Shown here: piece by piece, positions 11,733-22,240 of the stretch
Layout: each line of letters opens with the position of its first letter
Position numbering within the stretch: position 1 is the first letter of the stretch
NCBI GenBank assembly: GCA_022478985.1
Contig: JAKSZP010005669.1
Location: forward strand, 1 to 64,000
Origin: Massospora cicadina
Lineage: Eukaryota; Entomophthoromycota; Entomophthoromycetes; Entomophthorales; Entomophthoraceae
Direction of reading: 5' to 3'
Length of the DNA stretch: 64,000 nucleotides
The notes under the pieces: model-generated
Database searches by the model: none
Told to the model about the DNA's origin: nothing
What the model saw: only the letters and a program-made list of their open reading frames with translations
Position numbers and translations under genes: made by a program

Positions 11733-12790
11733 TTATTTAACTGAGGTAAGCTGACCAGGAAAAGACATTACTGAAACTCAAACCTAAAGTTAAACCTTCA
11801 CTGAATAAAAATGAACGAACTTCCCAAAATGAGTGGATGACAACACATAATGCAAACTCAGCCAACCAGGTGGGACAGCGGGAACTGCTTATCCCATCAT
11901 GGCAGAAGGGGAGGGGGGTCAGGGGGCTCATCCTCAGCAGCATCTTCATCCCAAAGCAGGGAACGGGTTATGGCAGAGAGCAGGGGCATCATGGCATCAG
12001 CAAGATGTGGAGATATATTTCCAATGATTGGGGTGGTAGAAATACAGATGCTATAGATAAGGGTTCCAACGTAATTTGCCAAAGCTAGTTCAGCTTTCAT
12101 GCATGCGTCAGGTAGTTTTTTGAATGTGGCGATATTGGTGAGGGTAATCTTTGATTTGGAATTCCGCGCTACCTCTGCCACATGCTGGATGGCGTCATTG
12201 GCTTCTTTATGGGCTTCAATCAACATATTTTTTGTATCTTATTGGCTTTGGAGGGAATATTGGGAGGAGGGATTCCTCCTGCGAGCATTTCCAATGATTT
12301 GGCAGCAGCTTTGCGGAGAGGGAGACAATATGGCATAGTCATTTCTTCAACAGCCAGCTGGTGGTTGCTGCAGAACGTTTTGGCATTTTGCTGGGGGGCG
12401 TATAAGTGAGGGTGTAGTTCATTGTCTTGGTCAATATACACAAACCGCTCAATTTGTATATTGTGATCCTCAATTATATTTCCAGATTCATCAATTTCAG
12501 CCAATAGATCCCAAGAATTTTGGTTGACTTGAATTGGGGAGTTGGCATATTCTTGAGGTTTGGTTGGTTTGTTGGAGGATGCATGGGATCAAACTGGGGC
12601 CCAATCTTGTGCTTGATTGGATGGAGCATTTTTGGCATTGGGGCGAGGAGGAGGTTGATTGGTGGCTATTGTCACAGCTGCAGCAACAGGCTTTGGGGAA
12701 GGGGGAGGTAGGATTGCACCCCATAATAAAGCTGGCGTAGGGTGGGCAGCGGATTGGAGGCCAGTGGACAGGAAATCAGCATCATCGGAC
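11733..12790 (-). mobile_element. Element X1: 5'-truncated ORF1-only LINE-like element
   Basis: Flanked by 11719-11732 (TTCTTAGGGGTTTT) and 12791-12803 (TTCTTAGGGTTTT), a 13-bp target duplication with one extra G on the left. The 3' end (left) carries an ACCTCAGTTAAATAAAAAA tail on the element strand, like X2 and X3. The 5' end is truncated inside the ORF, as is typical of target-primed reverse transcription. The insertion splits the Gypsy-3 gag. Confidence 0.8.
11850..12790 (-). pseudogene. X1 ORF1, C-terminal half (broken)
   Basis: Three overlapping minus-strand frames (12497-12724, 12220-12504, 11897-12226) together match the part of X2 and X3 after the zinc knuckle: a Pro/Ala/Gln-rich linker, MAEIDESGNIIED, a QNAKTFCSNHQLA helix, and a final Ala-rich domain ending in DEPPDPPPLLP and a stop. 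Two frameshifts separate the pieces. The product of the intact gene would be a LINE ORF1 RNA-binding protein. The zinc knuckle itself is not present here because of 5' truncation. Confidence 0.75.
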
Positions 12791-13256
12791 TTCTTAGGGT
12801 TTTAATTTCCCAACAGAACCTTCCTCATTTAGTCATTGTCAGCTACATCTGACTCATCTGGGCGAAGTTTCATTTATGATTTTCAAACTCTTTTAACTGC
12901 TAAAATATTTTTGCTACATTGTTATGGATATGACAGAATTGTTCCTTGTCTGCTTCCCATACAGCCTTCTGAAACATTGACACATTGATTACTTTAGTCG
13001 CCTTCCTCTTCTAGGAGGTGACTTTTCCATAATGCCATTATTAACCTTAGTGACCTGCTCTATTTCTCTCTTGGCTTTTGTGAGCTGTTCTTACATTGTA
13101 GTCAAATTGGATTGTGACACCAAATTCAAAGTATTTTTATTCACCGTCTCCAGTTTACTGAACAGCTTCCAGAGTTTGTTCTTATAAGAAATTTTGCTGA
13201 TTGCTCTAGTGTGCTATTTGGTCTGAAAATTAACTACCCCTGTAGTGATAACATAA

Positions 13257-14260
13257 TGTAAACATTTTTGTTTACTGCACATGTTCACATACTTGATTGA
13301 TTTACTAAACATAGAGATGAGTGAAAGTTGTATGAAGACAACTAACCAGTTGTGTTTCTTCAAGGCTAATGGTATTAATCTCACCTAGGTCTTTTCCTAT
13401 AAACAGATTATGACAGCTTCACTTCCTTTAACTTAAATCTACTCATATATAAACTATAACTTCAACTCTTATAAAAGTGAACTTGTTACAAAATAGATAT
13501 GGGGAACTATCCCTCAAACTCTTAATAATAAACCAATTTTAATATTTTATTACTATCTAATTTACTACTGTTACGTTATGTCTTTATTTGATAAAACATG
13601 AGGTTTAAATAGGTAATTCGGCGCTCAACTCTTCAGTTAGTACCACAATGGGAATGACATCCAATGCCAATGAGTTTAACTCTAAAGAGCTGTATAAAAC
13701 GATGAACGCTTCAACCATCTAGTCATTATCCATCACTGACTAGGTTAAAACCTTCCATGGGTTAAATTCTGAAATATCGTGTCACAACGCCTTTATCCAA
13801 CTCTAGCAGATTAACATTCACAAACTAGAAGCATTATTAGGTAATGGGACGATTTACCTAACTAAAGCAGGCTGCATCTATCAGGCCAATCTGCAAGTTA
13901 CTGTTATGAAAAGCGTTGTCACCGCTTCACTAACTTTAATAACATCCTTATTGATTATCAATATCCTGATCAATTTACATAAGAAAGTTTATTGTTAATA
14001 GATATACTAACATAATGACTCCTTACAAACATTGTTTGGGATGAACCCCTGACAGGACAATAACTTTCAGACTTGGGATCCAATCCAAAAAATAGACTAA
14101 ACTAATGTCTCATATGAAACCATTCAAAAAAGTAATTATTAAGCATCAAGACTCCAACTTCTCTTTATGGTGCTTTAGAAAGTGAACCAAATCGTGATAA
14201 GACATATATTTATTTATATTCTGTTACATCTGAATAATGTGGAATTTTAAAATCTTAACA
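13257..14260 (-). repeat. Gypsy-3 right LTR (5' LTR of the minus-strand element)
   Basis: Partner of 8582-9574, 1004 bp. Begins TGTAAACA and ends CTTAACA on the plus strand. Small indels and substitutions separate the two copies, showing an old insertion. Confidence 0.9.
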
Positions 14261-14773
14261 CCATGTTTTCACTGCTCATGGGTTCATAAAGAGATTACTA
14301 GCAACAATGGACCACAGTTCAAATCTGTATTTTGGGAAATGTTGTGTAAGACTTTTCGGATTTGTCCTTGTCAATCTACTGCTTTTCATCTAAAATCAGA
14401 TGGGCAGACAGAATAAGTGAACCAGTGTTTGGAACAATTTATGCGGTGTTACATGGTAGCTGATGATTCAGATGGGCCTCACACCTCTCTTTAGCGCAAT
14501 TCAGCTGCAATAACGCCCAGCATTCTTCCATTGAGTATTCTCACTTCTAATCAAATTATGGCTTTGACACCACGTTTGATATGGAACCCAGCTGTGAGTC
14601 CAAGGTGGAAGCTGTAGTGGACTTTTCAAAGTTTATCAGGAAAGTGCACCAGGGGTAAAAACTTGGAGGCGGCCATGAAGGTCTACAAGGAGAATGTAGA
14701 TAGTAATAGGAGAGTAGGGACTAAGTATAAAGAGGGAGATCTTGCGATACTGGATGCTAGGATTATTCCCATC
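14261..14773 (+). pseudogene. Gypsy-2 integrase, core end and C-terminal part
   Basis: Continues the integrase interrupted at 8581. It includes the third catalytic block with SDGQTE at about 14397-14413 and the following VNQCLEQFMRCY segment. Later comes a KYKEGDLAILDARIIPIK segment (about 14715-14773), matching KERDLVMLNAKNIPIK of Gypsy-5 at the same stage of the integrase. It is cut there by LINE-B. Stops are frequent; no activity is expected. Confidence 0.8.
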
Positions 14774-14889
14774 AAATTTTAAATTTATTGCAAGGAAGGC
14801 CGACCATGGGACGGACACTTCCAAATTTGACCCAAAAGAAACAAAACTTAGTAACAGGGAAGGAACCCCGGAGAAGCGATGCTATCTCT

Positions 14890-17800
14890 TGTTGCCAGCA
14901 GGAACGCCACTATGGGGAGGGGGAGGGAACGTGTGAAGGGGCCGTAGCCACAATTGAACACGTGTGGAGGAAAGGGTCTGATTTGATGAACCAAACTGGG
15001 AACCAGGAGGAGACCAGCTGTCAGTGACGCGGTGGGAGGTATCCAAATATCCACACCTGAAAGTGGTCCACCAAATGAGACCGGAATCTGTGGACAGCTT
15101 CTGGGAGGGTGGGGGTGGAGCTTAAAATGGCATCCAAGACAATCGTGTGGATGGTCCACATGGCGATTGCAACCATCAGAGCACGGAGGGAGGGTGGAAG
15201 GGGGGAGGCCATTGATAAAGAAAACATATTTCATGACAGACTGAAGGGATGTGTTTGATTCTGGCCAAGCAGACGTTGAACTTCGCGCCATATCACTTTA
15301 GAGGTAGGACACTTCACCATGCGGTGGAACAGCGTTCCATACTGGCCACACATGATGCAGTATTAGTGTAAAGCGTTAGAGCGCTCAGCCATATGGTACA
15401 CCCACCTCAGGCAGCGCCACACATGGGAACAGATTTGAGGCTGCAACAGAGGATGGTGTGCATATTTCCAAATAGTCTTCTGAGTTTCAATGGAGTAAGG
15501 GATGTCCATCATGTCCAGGTGGTTCACCCTGGATAGGACATGTGGCCGTGTGGGGATCACTCCATCTTGGATGGGTAGCCCCTGTACCTCTTGTGTGAAC
15601 TGAGGAGAGGGGCGGCCTCTCTGGGCTGTGTGTCCGCTAATACAAATTCTCCACTTTGCGCTCCGCATGGAGAAAAGGATTCATTTGTAGTGGGATTTAG
15701 TCCCGTGAGGACCTTGGGCCGATGGGTGTGAAGCCAGGTATTTCATCAAGGAGTGAGGGTTTGATGGATTTTGAGGCCCAAGGCGTGGGAGAAGTTGGAG
15801 CAGGCCGCGCGGTACCAGTGTTGGGAGGGGAGCGTAGGGGTGGTGATGGCCGCAATCCAGGTGCCCACGATCTTGGCAGCATGGGCTCCAAACCAGACTT
15901 TGGAGAGGAGCATAGAGTTGGCTAAAACAACCCTGCCAGTAAGAGAAGTAGGGTGGGCTCTGAGGGAGGCGATGCGCTTCGTCACATTGTCTAGAATAGG
16001 ACTTTCCATTACTGCTGATGCGTACCCGCCTGCCTCCACCCACAAGCCCAGATGGCGGACAGGCCCTATGGTAGGGCGTGGCACGAAGGGGAGCACTAGT
16101 GGGGCGGTGTGGGGCGAGCAGGGAGGGCGAGCACGTGAGCGAGCAGATGGGCTGGGATGGGCACTGGTCGCTGGGGCCCAGCAGGTTTGATAACGACCAA
16201 GGAGGATGATTTCAGTTTTGGAAGCATTCAGTGCAGCATTACTTACCCTGGAATACTCCTGGATGAGAGCTTCAAGCGCGCGTGCATCTTTATTATTAGA
16301 CACCCCAACCATACAGTCATCTGCAAATGCCATCATCTTGACTGGGGCTTGGCCTGGTACATGGACCCCAGTGAGTTGGGCATTCATGTTTCGAAGTAGT
16401 GGTCAAGGCTGAAGTTGTATAAGAGTGGACTAAGGGGGTCCCCTTGTTGTAAGCCCCTTTGAGGGCGGACTACTTCCATTAGGAAGCCAGGGCCACGCAC
16501 TGCCAACGTTGCAGATTCTGTGAGCAGCATTACCCAGTTGATGAAGCGAGGGGGTAGGCGGAATTGATGGAGGCAGGCCCTGAGGTATTCCCAGTTTACT
16601 TTATCATAGGCCTTCTGTTGGTCCAATAATACAAGTGCCCCAGAGGCTGTGGACTGGCATGCGTTAGCCACAGAGTGCACGTTGTCCCAAATTAACCTTC
16701 TGGGTATGAGACCAAATTGTTCTGGGGAGATGATAGCAGATGCTACAATCCCTAGACGGTTAGCCATGATTTTAGTTAAAATTTTTGTATCCGTGTTAGT
16801 TAAAGAAATGGGCGCCAGTTGGCTAAGTCTAGCTTGTCCCCTTTCTTGAAGAGTGTGATGGTGAAGGCCTCTTGTCCTCCTAGTAGGAGGCGCGTTTCCA
16901 AAAGGCTCTGGTTTAGTGAAGCAAGCAGCAGTGGGGATATATATTTGAAGTACTTTCTATAGAATTCATATGTAATGCCATCAGGGCTGGGAAATTCCAA
17001 TTTGGTGCACCGCAGATGGCTGTCCATAGTTCATTCAGAGTAATTAAATTCATTATTTCTGGGTATTGGGAAACGGTGCAGATGTGGGTTTGGTTGAGAA
17101 ATTCTGCCACTTTGGCCGGCTGAATTGGATCAGATCAGTATAACATGGAGTAATACTTTTGTATTTTGATTGCCACTTCAGCTGGCGTATCCATGACGGA
17201 ATCATTCAATCTTCACACTTGTGTGCAGGCCACGCTCTGGCATGGTGCAAAGAATTTTTTAAAAAAATATGCGGTGCACTTGTCACCCTCTGTAATGTGT
17301 TTGGCCCTGTACTGAACACAGATCCGATGTTTATGTTGCCTTTTGAGTGCGTTGAGGTGGGTGGCTGCTTCCGCCCACTTCCGGCCCCATGAAGGGCTGT
17401 AGCCTATGGCTGGGATGTTGGATTCCAGGTGTGCCAACTCTGCCAGAGAGCGCAAAATGACAGCTGATGTGGCTTATGAGCGTCAGGAGGAGAGGTGGCG
17501 AGAGTGGTGGATGGTGTCCTCTTTGAAGGCTGACCATGTGGAGATGGAGTCCACACAAAACGGTGTAACAAAATCTTTTGCCAAAGTTGCTGATTCCACC
17601 CAAGTGGAAAATCCTGGCGATGCAAGTTTGAAAGGTGGAGTTTGCACCAATGTGGGGCCTTAGCCACTGTGACAGGTAGGTGGTAGGTTATCGAGACTAG
17701 CTGGTGGTTGTAGAATTCATTTTTGTTGTTTTGAAGTGGGAAATGTGAGGTTGGAAATTCGCTGGCGTGAGGATAAGGTTGATGGGGTCATGGACCTTAA

Positions 17801-18360
17801 TTGGCCATTGTGGACGTGGGGGCGCATCATGTTTTTGAGCAGCGGGGCTTGCTGCAGCAGCGCATATATTAACCCAAGGGTGGCCTTTAGAACGCGAAGT
17901 TCTATGTGACCCTGGGGGGCGTGGGAGGAGGAAGGCCAATGGTCCGTTGGTGTGTTTAGCCAACAGTTCATGTCACCGACTACAAAAGGGTCTGAGGGTA
18001 GCGGGAGGGATTTGACTGATGAGAAAAATTCCTGACGCTCTTGTGCACAGGTTGGGGCATAGATGTTGACAATAGCATGCACCACGTCAACCCACGAGAA
18101 AGTGACAACGAGGACTCAGCCATTGAGGAAGGATTCTGACAATAAAAATTTGAAAAAGTTGTTTTTCTGAACTAGCACCCCACAGTGCTCTGACCAAAAG
18201 GATAGGGAAGGGAGGAGCATGGTTTTCCAAGCATCCTCAGAACCTCGTGGACAGTGGGACTCCTGGATGGCCAGGATATCCACAGGTAAATTTTTTTGTA
18301 AAAAACTCAGTTTCCTAGCCTAGGATGGCAAGGCCTTGAGTCCGGCGATATTCAACATCC
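14890..18360 (-). pseudogene. LINE-B ORF2: endonuclease and reverse transcriptase (broken)
   Basis: Order on the minus strand: APE endonuclease (about 18360-17650; IVNIYAP, VGDMNCW), linker, RT (about 17030-16200) with PSPDGITYEFYRKYF, LANWRP, QQKAYDKVNWEYL, GLQQGDPLSPLL and FADDCMVGVSNN, and a C-terminal region with a degraded zinc finger (about 15290-15400). The enzyme nicks the target and primes cDNA synthesis. Frames change several times, and a TGA near 18118 falls at the codon that is CAA in LINE-D. About 50 residues (after KVWFGAHA, plus strand near 15881) are missing through an in-frame 150-bp deletion. Confidence 0.88.
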
Positions 18361-19798
18361 CTAAAGTGAAGGTTCCCCTTCGCACCTTAGGTGCGAGGGG
18401 TGGGCACCCACGCGCCCACTAGCCTCCTCTAGATCTCCACGGGCCTTCACAGCAGCATGGGTGTTTGCAGCAACGTTATCAGTAGTTTTGTTAATTTTAG
18501 CAGAGAAGTTCATGTTGGCTTTTGCCTTTGCTTTTTGTTTCCCCAACGTCAAACAAATTTTTTGCGGTGCAGATGAGTTTGGTGCACCAACGTTTGGGTC
18601 AAAAAAATATTTTTCAGGTAGGTTGGACCCCAAGTCAGTTTCAACCATCTTGGTTACAAAGATCCGGTGAGATCAAGTCACCCATCAGATCCTCAGATTG
18701 GGTGGCCCAATCAGCATGGGCTTCCCAATCTGATTGGTTGAGGGATTCCTGAGTTGCTTCTGCTGCAAAGGTTTTGATGTCCTCCTGGCATTGGGAGTGT
18801 GGGATAGCGGTGGTGACTTTGGCCGCTTCCTTGGCCGTGGCCCTGCAGGCCTGCTTGTCCTTCTTCCACTCTTGTGGGGAGATAGGTTTTACCAGTAGGT
18901 AGCAGCCTTGTGCTCCCCACGGGAAAGCCTCTTTGGTGCTTGTGGTTGGTTCATAATGCGCCTCTCCGCTGGCCTTGGCCGCCGAGGGGTGCTCTTGGAA
19001 TGTGATGCCCTCCTTGGTGGGGCATGCATGTGCCTTATGGCTGAACACATCACAGTGGGTGCAGATGGGGGGTGCGCTGTCCATGGTTACCCGGAAAGGG
19101 TGGGTGGTATGCCCTTCAATATTGATATATGTGGAGTGCGGGATCTGGGTTAGGTCCTTCATGATCTCCTTGGTTGGGGTCAGAACTGCGATGGCTTTGC
19201 CAGTGCACAGGTGTGGCATCAGCATAAAGCATTGCATCTCAAAAGATTGTATTTCGCCATATACGGTGAGAACATCTTTTTTGTGTTGCTCCAAAATGTC
19301 ACGTTTTACCATAGTAGGCAAAAAGTCAAACGTGAGGAAAATTTGGTTGGATTTTGTCCATCTGGTGCGTTTGGTTTTGGCGATCTGTTGCCCTTCAGGG
19401 AGGTTGATCACTACGTGCACCGCAGCAGCTTCATCTGCTGCCTCCTTGTTTTTGAAACTGAGGTCCAGCCAACTGCATGACATGGAGTGAGGTGTGATGT
19501 ACACTGCAGTCGGGAAAAAGTGTGCACATCCCCACAAAATTTTTCCCATAAAGCTGTTTGTTGGATGTCCATAAACACACAGACTCTGTATTTCACCAAC
19601 GAGAGTGGTTGGGAGTGCGGCGTGTTAATGTACTGGTTGCATCGCACTTGCCATGTGAGGATTTCTGGGGAAATAGTGACCACCAGTTTTTTTATTTTTT
19701 TCTATTTCACTGGTTTCTCAGGGGCGTTTTTGAACGTTTGAGGCTGTGGGCCTACCACCTGCTCCTCTTACCTTACTTGACCAACTGCTCCCTGACAT
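18361..19798 (-). pseudogene. LINE-B ORF1, CCHC protein (largely open)
   Basis: The start ATG is 19798-19796 by alignment with LINE-C. The main open stretch 18641-19549 gives 302 codons and includes an RRM-like middle (IFLTFDFLPTMVKRDIL, then VYGEIQSFEMQ) and an intact zinc knuckle CTHCDVFSHKAHAC at 19022-19063. The N-terminus (about 19550-19798) and the Lys/Ala-rich C-terminus (18361-18648) lie in other frames. This is the best preserved ORF1 middle in the window. RRM-like is my inference from pattern and the family, not a tested fold. Confidence 0.85.
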
Positions 19799-19858
19799 GG
19801 GCGCAGACTAATCTCCTCTGTGAGACTATCAAACTAGAATCAGACTTGAATTGAATGG

Positions 19859-19878
19859 GTTGCAAAAGTGATTGCAAT
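19859..19878 (-). other. 5' hairpin of LINE-B
   Basis: Same hairpin as in LINE-A with one change in the first stem base (G to A on the element strand), leaving six pairs. It sits 12 nt from the element 5' end. Confidence 0.55.
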
Positions 19879-19894
19879 GAGAGAGAAAAGTTTT

Positions 19895-19944
19895 GATTAT
19901 TCTCATCTAGCATCAGTGCAAAAAACTGGGGACAAAGAGGATAA
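19895..19944 (+). pseudogene. Gypsy-2 integrase, short bridge fragment
   Basis: Between the LINE-B target duplication and the Gypsy-4 LTR, fifty bases translate to AKNWGQRG. This matches SCKKWDQRGLG of Gypsy-5 directly after the NIPIK segment, which is exactly where LINE-B cut Gypsy-2. It proves that both insertions lie in the same host element. Confidence 0.7.
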
Positions 19945-20612
19945 TTTAATAGATCAGTCGTGGCCTGATCCTTACATTGACCTAACTAGCAAAGCAAAGC
20001 TTATTTTGAAAAATCAAAGGCCAAAAATTATAATTAAGTTCAGTAGGGGAATAGATAGGGGAAGGTTTTTCTGATATAAGGAGTCTGAGGTACAGGAGTG
20101 GAGTTTACCTGGTGGAATTACTCCAGACTGGCCAAAATGTTTTAAATTGTGATAAAATTGGACATTTAATAATTGCCTCCATAATTTGGGCATTTCTAAA
20201 GAGCCTAATATATTATGAAAGCTTAAATAAAAAGGCAGCAGATCTCAAGACAAAGACAGATCGTAAATGGTTATTTTACTTCTAGCGTGCTTAACAATCT
20301 AAATAAAATATTGCAATTAACCTGATTTTTGATATAATTGTTTTTTATGATAAGAAATATTGATCAGGAGTATGTGCTCAGACAATGAGTTAGGCCAGGC
20401 GTTGGCCTTATATTTGACATTGTTTTGGGGACAAAACATGCTGCTAGCATATAGAGCTGCCAAGACTTTTGTTCAAGATTATATTATGAATACCTGATCT
20501 AGCATACATGTTTATAGATTAGTATCAGTTGGCCTATCCATTATGTTGTCTCTTACATGGCTAGTGCTTCCCAATGCATTAGTGGCTCTCTGGCATGAAC
20601 CCATCTTTTACA
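19945..20612 (+). repeat. Gypsy-4 5' LTR
   Basis: Aligned with 26702-27379. Right end TTTTACA. The left end is set by alignment to the 3' LTR start and is uncertain by a few bases. Confidence 0.8.
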
Positions 20613-21073
20613 ATAGAAAAAATTATAAATATTTTTCTTTCAGTCTTGTTGGGGCCCTATGAAGAGGTTTTGGTCTCAGGAGGGGAGGAATGGTATTGAG
20701 ATGCATTGACTGTGGTGTTGGTGAAGATTTCACTAGCATTCTTGTTGCAGTAGGTATGCAGGTATGGGTTGCTGTTATGATAAAATCAGCGGTAAACCAG
20801 TTGTACCAAAATCCAGTAATGAGTGATAAGCCTTTCCCCTGGAAGAGGTAAAGAAAATTCATCAAACATCTGCACAGACTGATTTCAGGCGCTTCTGGAC
20901 CAGGCGGTAAGAGGGAAAGCCCTAGTTTACTACAAATTGCCCAAGTGATGGATGCATTAACATCATATTTTGTGGGATGGATCCAAGACTTGCTTAAAGA
21001 GCAGGATCAACACCCAGGTTCTATGGACAAATGTTTGGATTTTTTTGACCGTTTGGCCTGCCCAGATGAGGGT
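20613..21073 (+). pseudogene. Gypsy-4 leader and gag, N-terminal part
   Basis: After the 5' LTR about 330 bases of leader or gag start precede a readable stretch from 20945 (DALTSYFVGWIQDLLKEQ, then DFFDRLACPDEG). The frame stops exactly at the TRIM left end (21073/21074) and resumes at 22891 with QDEAWSTLLM, in frame, so this is a single gag split by an insertion. Gag assignment rests on position and on the downstream part. Confidence 0.65.
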
Positions 21074-21724
21074 TGTAACAAATGGAACCACCCAGATTCC
21101 ATTCGCCAGATGCCTGAATTTTCAGTGGAGTAAATCGATGGTGAAATAGGCCCAACAGCCAAGTTGGATCACTGAAGAATGCTGGGATGGTTTAATAATA
21201 CCAACCCATCTTTAACTCTCAAAATTTGGGGAAACCTCAGATGCAGAAAAAGAATGGCAGGCAAGCGAGGATGCAAATCCTCAAAGTAACCCTTATTTTT
21301 ATTTAGTGTAATAAAATTGAGTGAGGCGTTCCTGGCACATCTCTGGCATTGCAAGCGTGACAAGAAAAATACAGAGCAACTGGGGAGGGCCAATGTCCCA
21401 GAAGCTCAAGGGTTTTGTTTTTGTGACAAAACCTTGTCACGCCCAACGCTCAGGTAAGGCATGAGGCCTAAACGGCCAAGAGAAGCTGCAAAAATTCCGA
21501 ACTGAGGTTTGGAATGATGGGGGCTTGATATCTTAAAGGTCGCATTTTTGGGAAGCCCTCTCCTGGCCATGCTTGAAGCTCTTTTTGAGCCTAAAGCATA
21601 TCTTGGAGCGGCAAAACCCTAGTTCCAAGCCACCTTATTTGGAAATCCCTCAGGCGTTTTGACTCAAAATAGGAATCTGATTTTGAGTTAAAATGAGACA
21701 TATGGTTTGAACCATTTCATCACA
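21074..21724 (+). repeat. TRIM left LTR
   Basis: 651 bp, TG...CA ends, near-identical in layout to 22241-22890 with scattered transitions. Confidence 0.85.
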
Positions 21725-22209
21725 TCACCCCTCACTAAAATGAAAACCCCCAAAAAGAGAGTTTACAAGCAGGAGGCCGCCACCATGAGGGCTTCTTGGG
21801 GCGAGTTACCTCGAGTCCCAAGAAAATTATCCAGAATCAATTCTGGATCCCTCGTGGTGAGGGAAACCCTGATGAGGGCAAGTTAAGACTGGGCTACTGG
21901 ATCAGCCCACCTGATGTGAGGAGCATGCCCAGCACTTGGAAGGGATGTGCTAGCTAAAAGGGTGCGCAGTTCAGCGCATCCTGGTTGCAACCACCACATA
22001 AAGGGTCTGATCCAAAAGGGAGGGAATCTGCTGGGCCAGGTTCCTGTGGTGCCTTCCAATCTCTGATGAGGGGGAGACCTCATCTGAATAAACACCCACC
22101 TTCACCTTGATTTCAGGGTTGTCCATAAGTCACTGGCTCCCTCCAGTTCTGGTTACTCACAACTGGGACTCAAGGCAACAAAGAGGTTGGGTGAATGGAT
22201 CTTGGAATT

Positions 22210-22230
22210 GGGAAAAAGGAAAAAGGTGAG
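22210..22230 (+). other. TRIM polypurine tract
   Basis: GGGAAAAAGGAAAAAGGTGA lies about 10 bp upstream of the right LTR. This is the usual second-strand primer site of an LTR retrotransposon, slightly further from the LTR than normal. Confidence 0.6.
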
Positions 22231-22240
22231 TCCATAATTA

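Larger units (their letters stand above)
10895..13220 (-). pseudogene. Gypsy-3 gag, split by element X1
   Basis: The N-terminal part (about 12810-13220) gives a Lys/Glu-rich, probably coiled segment (EQLTKAKREIEQVTKV). After the X1 insertion (11733-12790) a core follows at about 11180-11640 that resembles the Gypsy-1 gag (FYQEVQVLTG, QTALKPYRDL). A mutated zinc knuckle (FKCGATGHYAA, then a stop) is at about 10930-10985: the first Cys is Phe and the last is lost. Many stops. This establishes the strand of Gypsy-3. Confidence 0.65.
8582..14260 (-). mobile_element. Gypsy-3: LTR retrotransposon with gag but no visible pol
   Basis: Two direct repeats of about 1 kb (8582-9574 and 13257-14260) have the TG...CA ends of LTRs and are flanked by near-identical 5-bp duplications (8577-8581 CCATA; 14261-14265 CCATG). 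The insertion splits the Gypsy-2 integrase. The internal region is only 3.7 kb, of which about 1.06 kb is a secondary insertion (X1). Gag-like translation runs on the minus strand. I see no RT, RNase H or integrase motif, so the element is either a non-autonomous gag-only form or a deletion derivative. Confidence 0.85.
14774..19894 (-). mobile_element. LINE-B: near full-length non-LTR retrotransposon
   Basis: Bounded by GATTATTCCCATC (14761-14773) and GATTATTCTCATC (19895-19907), a 13-bp target duplication with one mismatch. On the minus strand: 5' hairpin leader, ORF1, ORF2, 3' end GCAATAAATTTAAAATTT. It interrupts the Gypsy-2 integrase. Both ORFs are broken, and ORF2 has an internal 150-bp deletion relative to LINE-C and LINE-D. 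Confidence 0.92.

Noticed and set aside
18975..19490. A 171-codon plus-strand ORF antisense to LINE-B ORF1
   Set aside because: Shadow of the ORF1 frame; the same antisense frame appears in LINE-A and LINE-C with the same lesions, and it has no motif.
21785..21886. A 33-codon ORF with a near-perfect Kozak context (GCCGCCACCATGA) inside the TRIM
   Set aside because: Very short, no recognisable motif, and the context match can arise by chance in the GC-richer interior. Kept only as a note.
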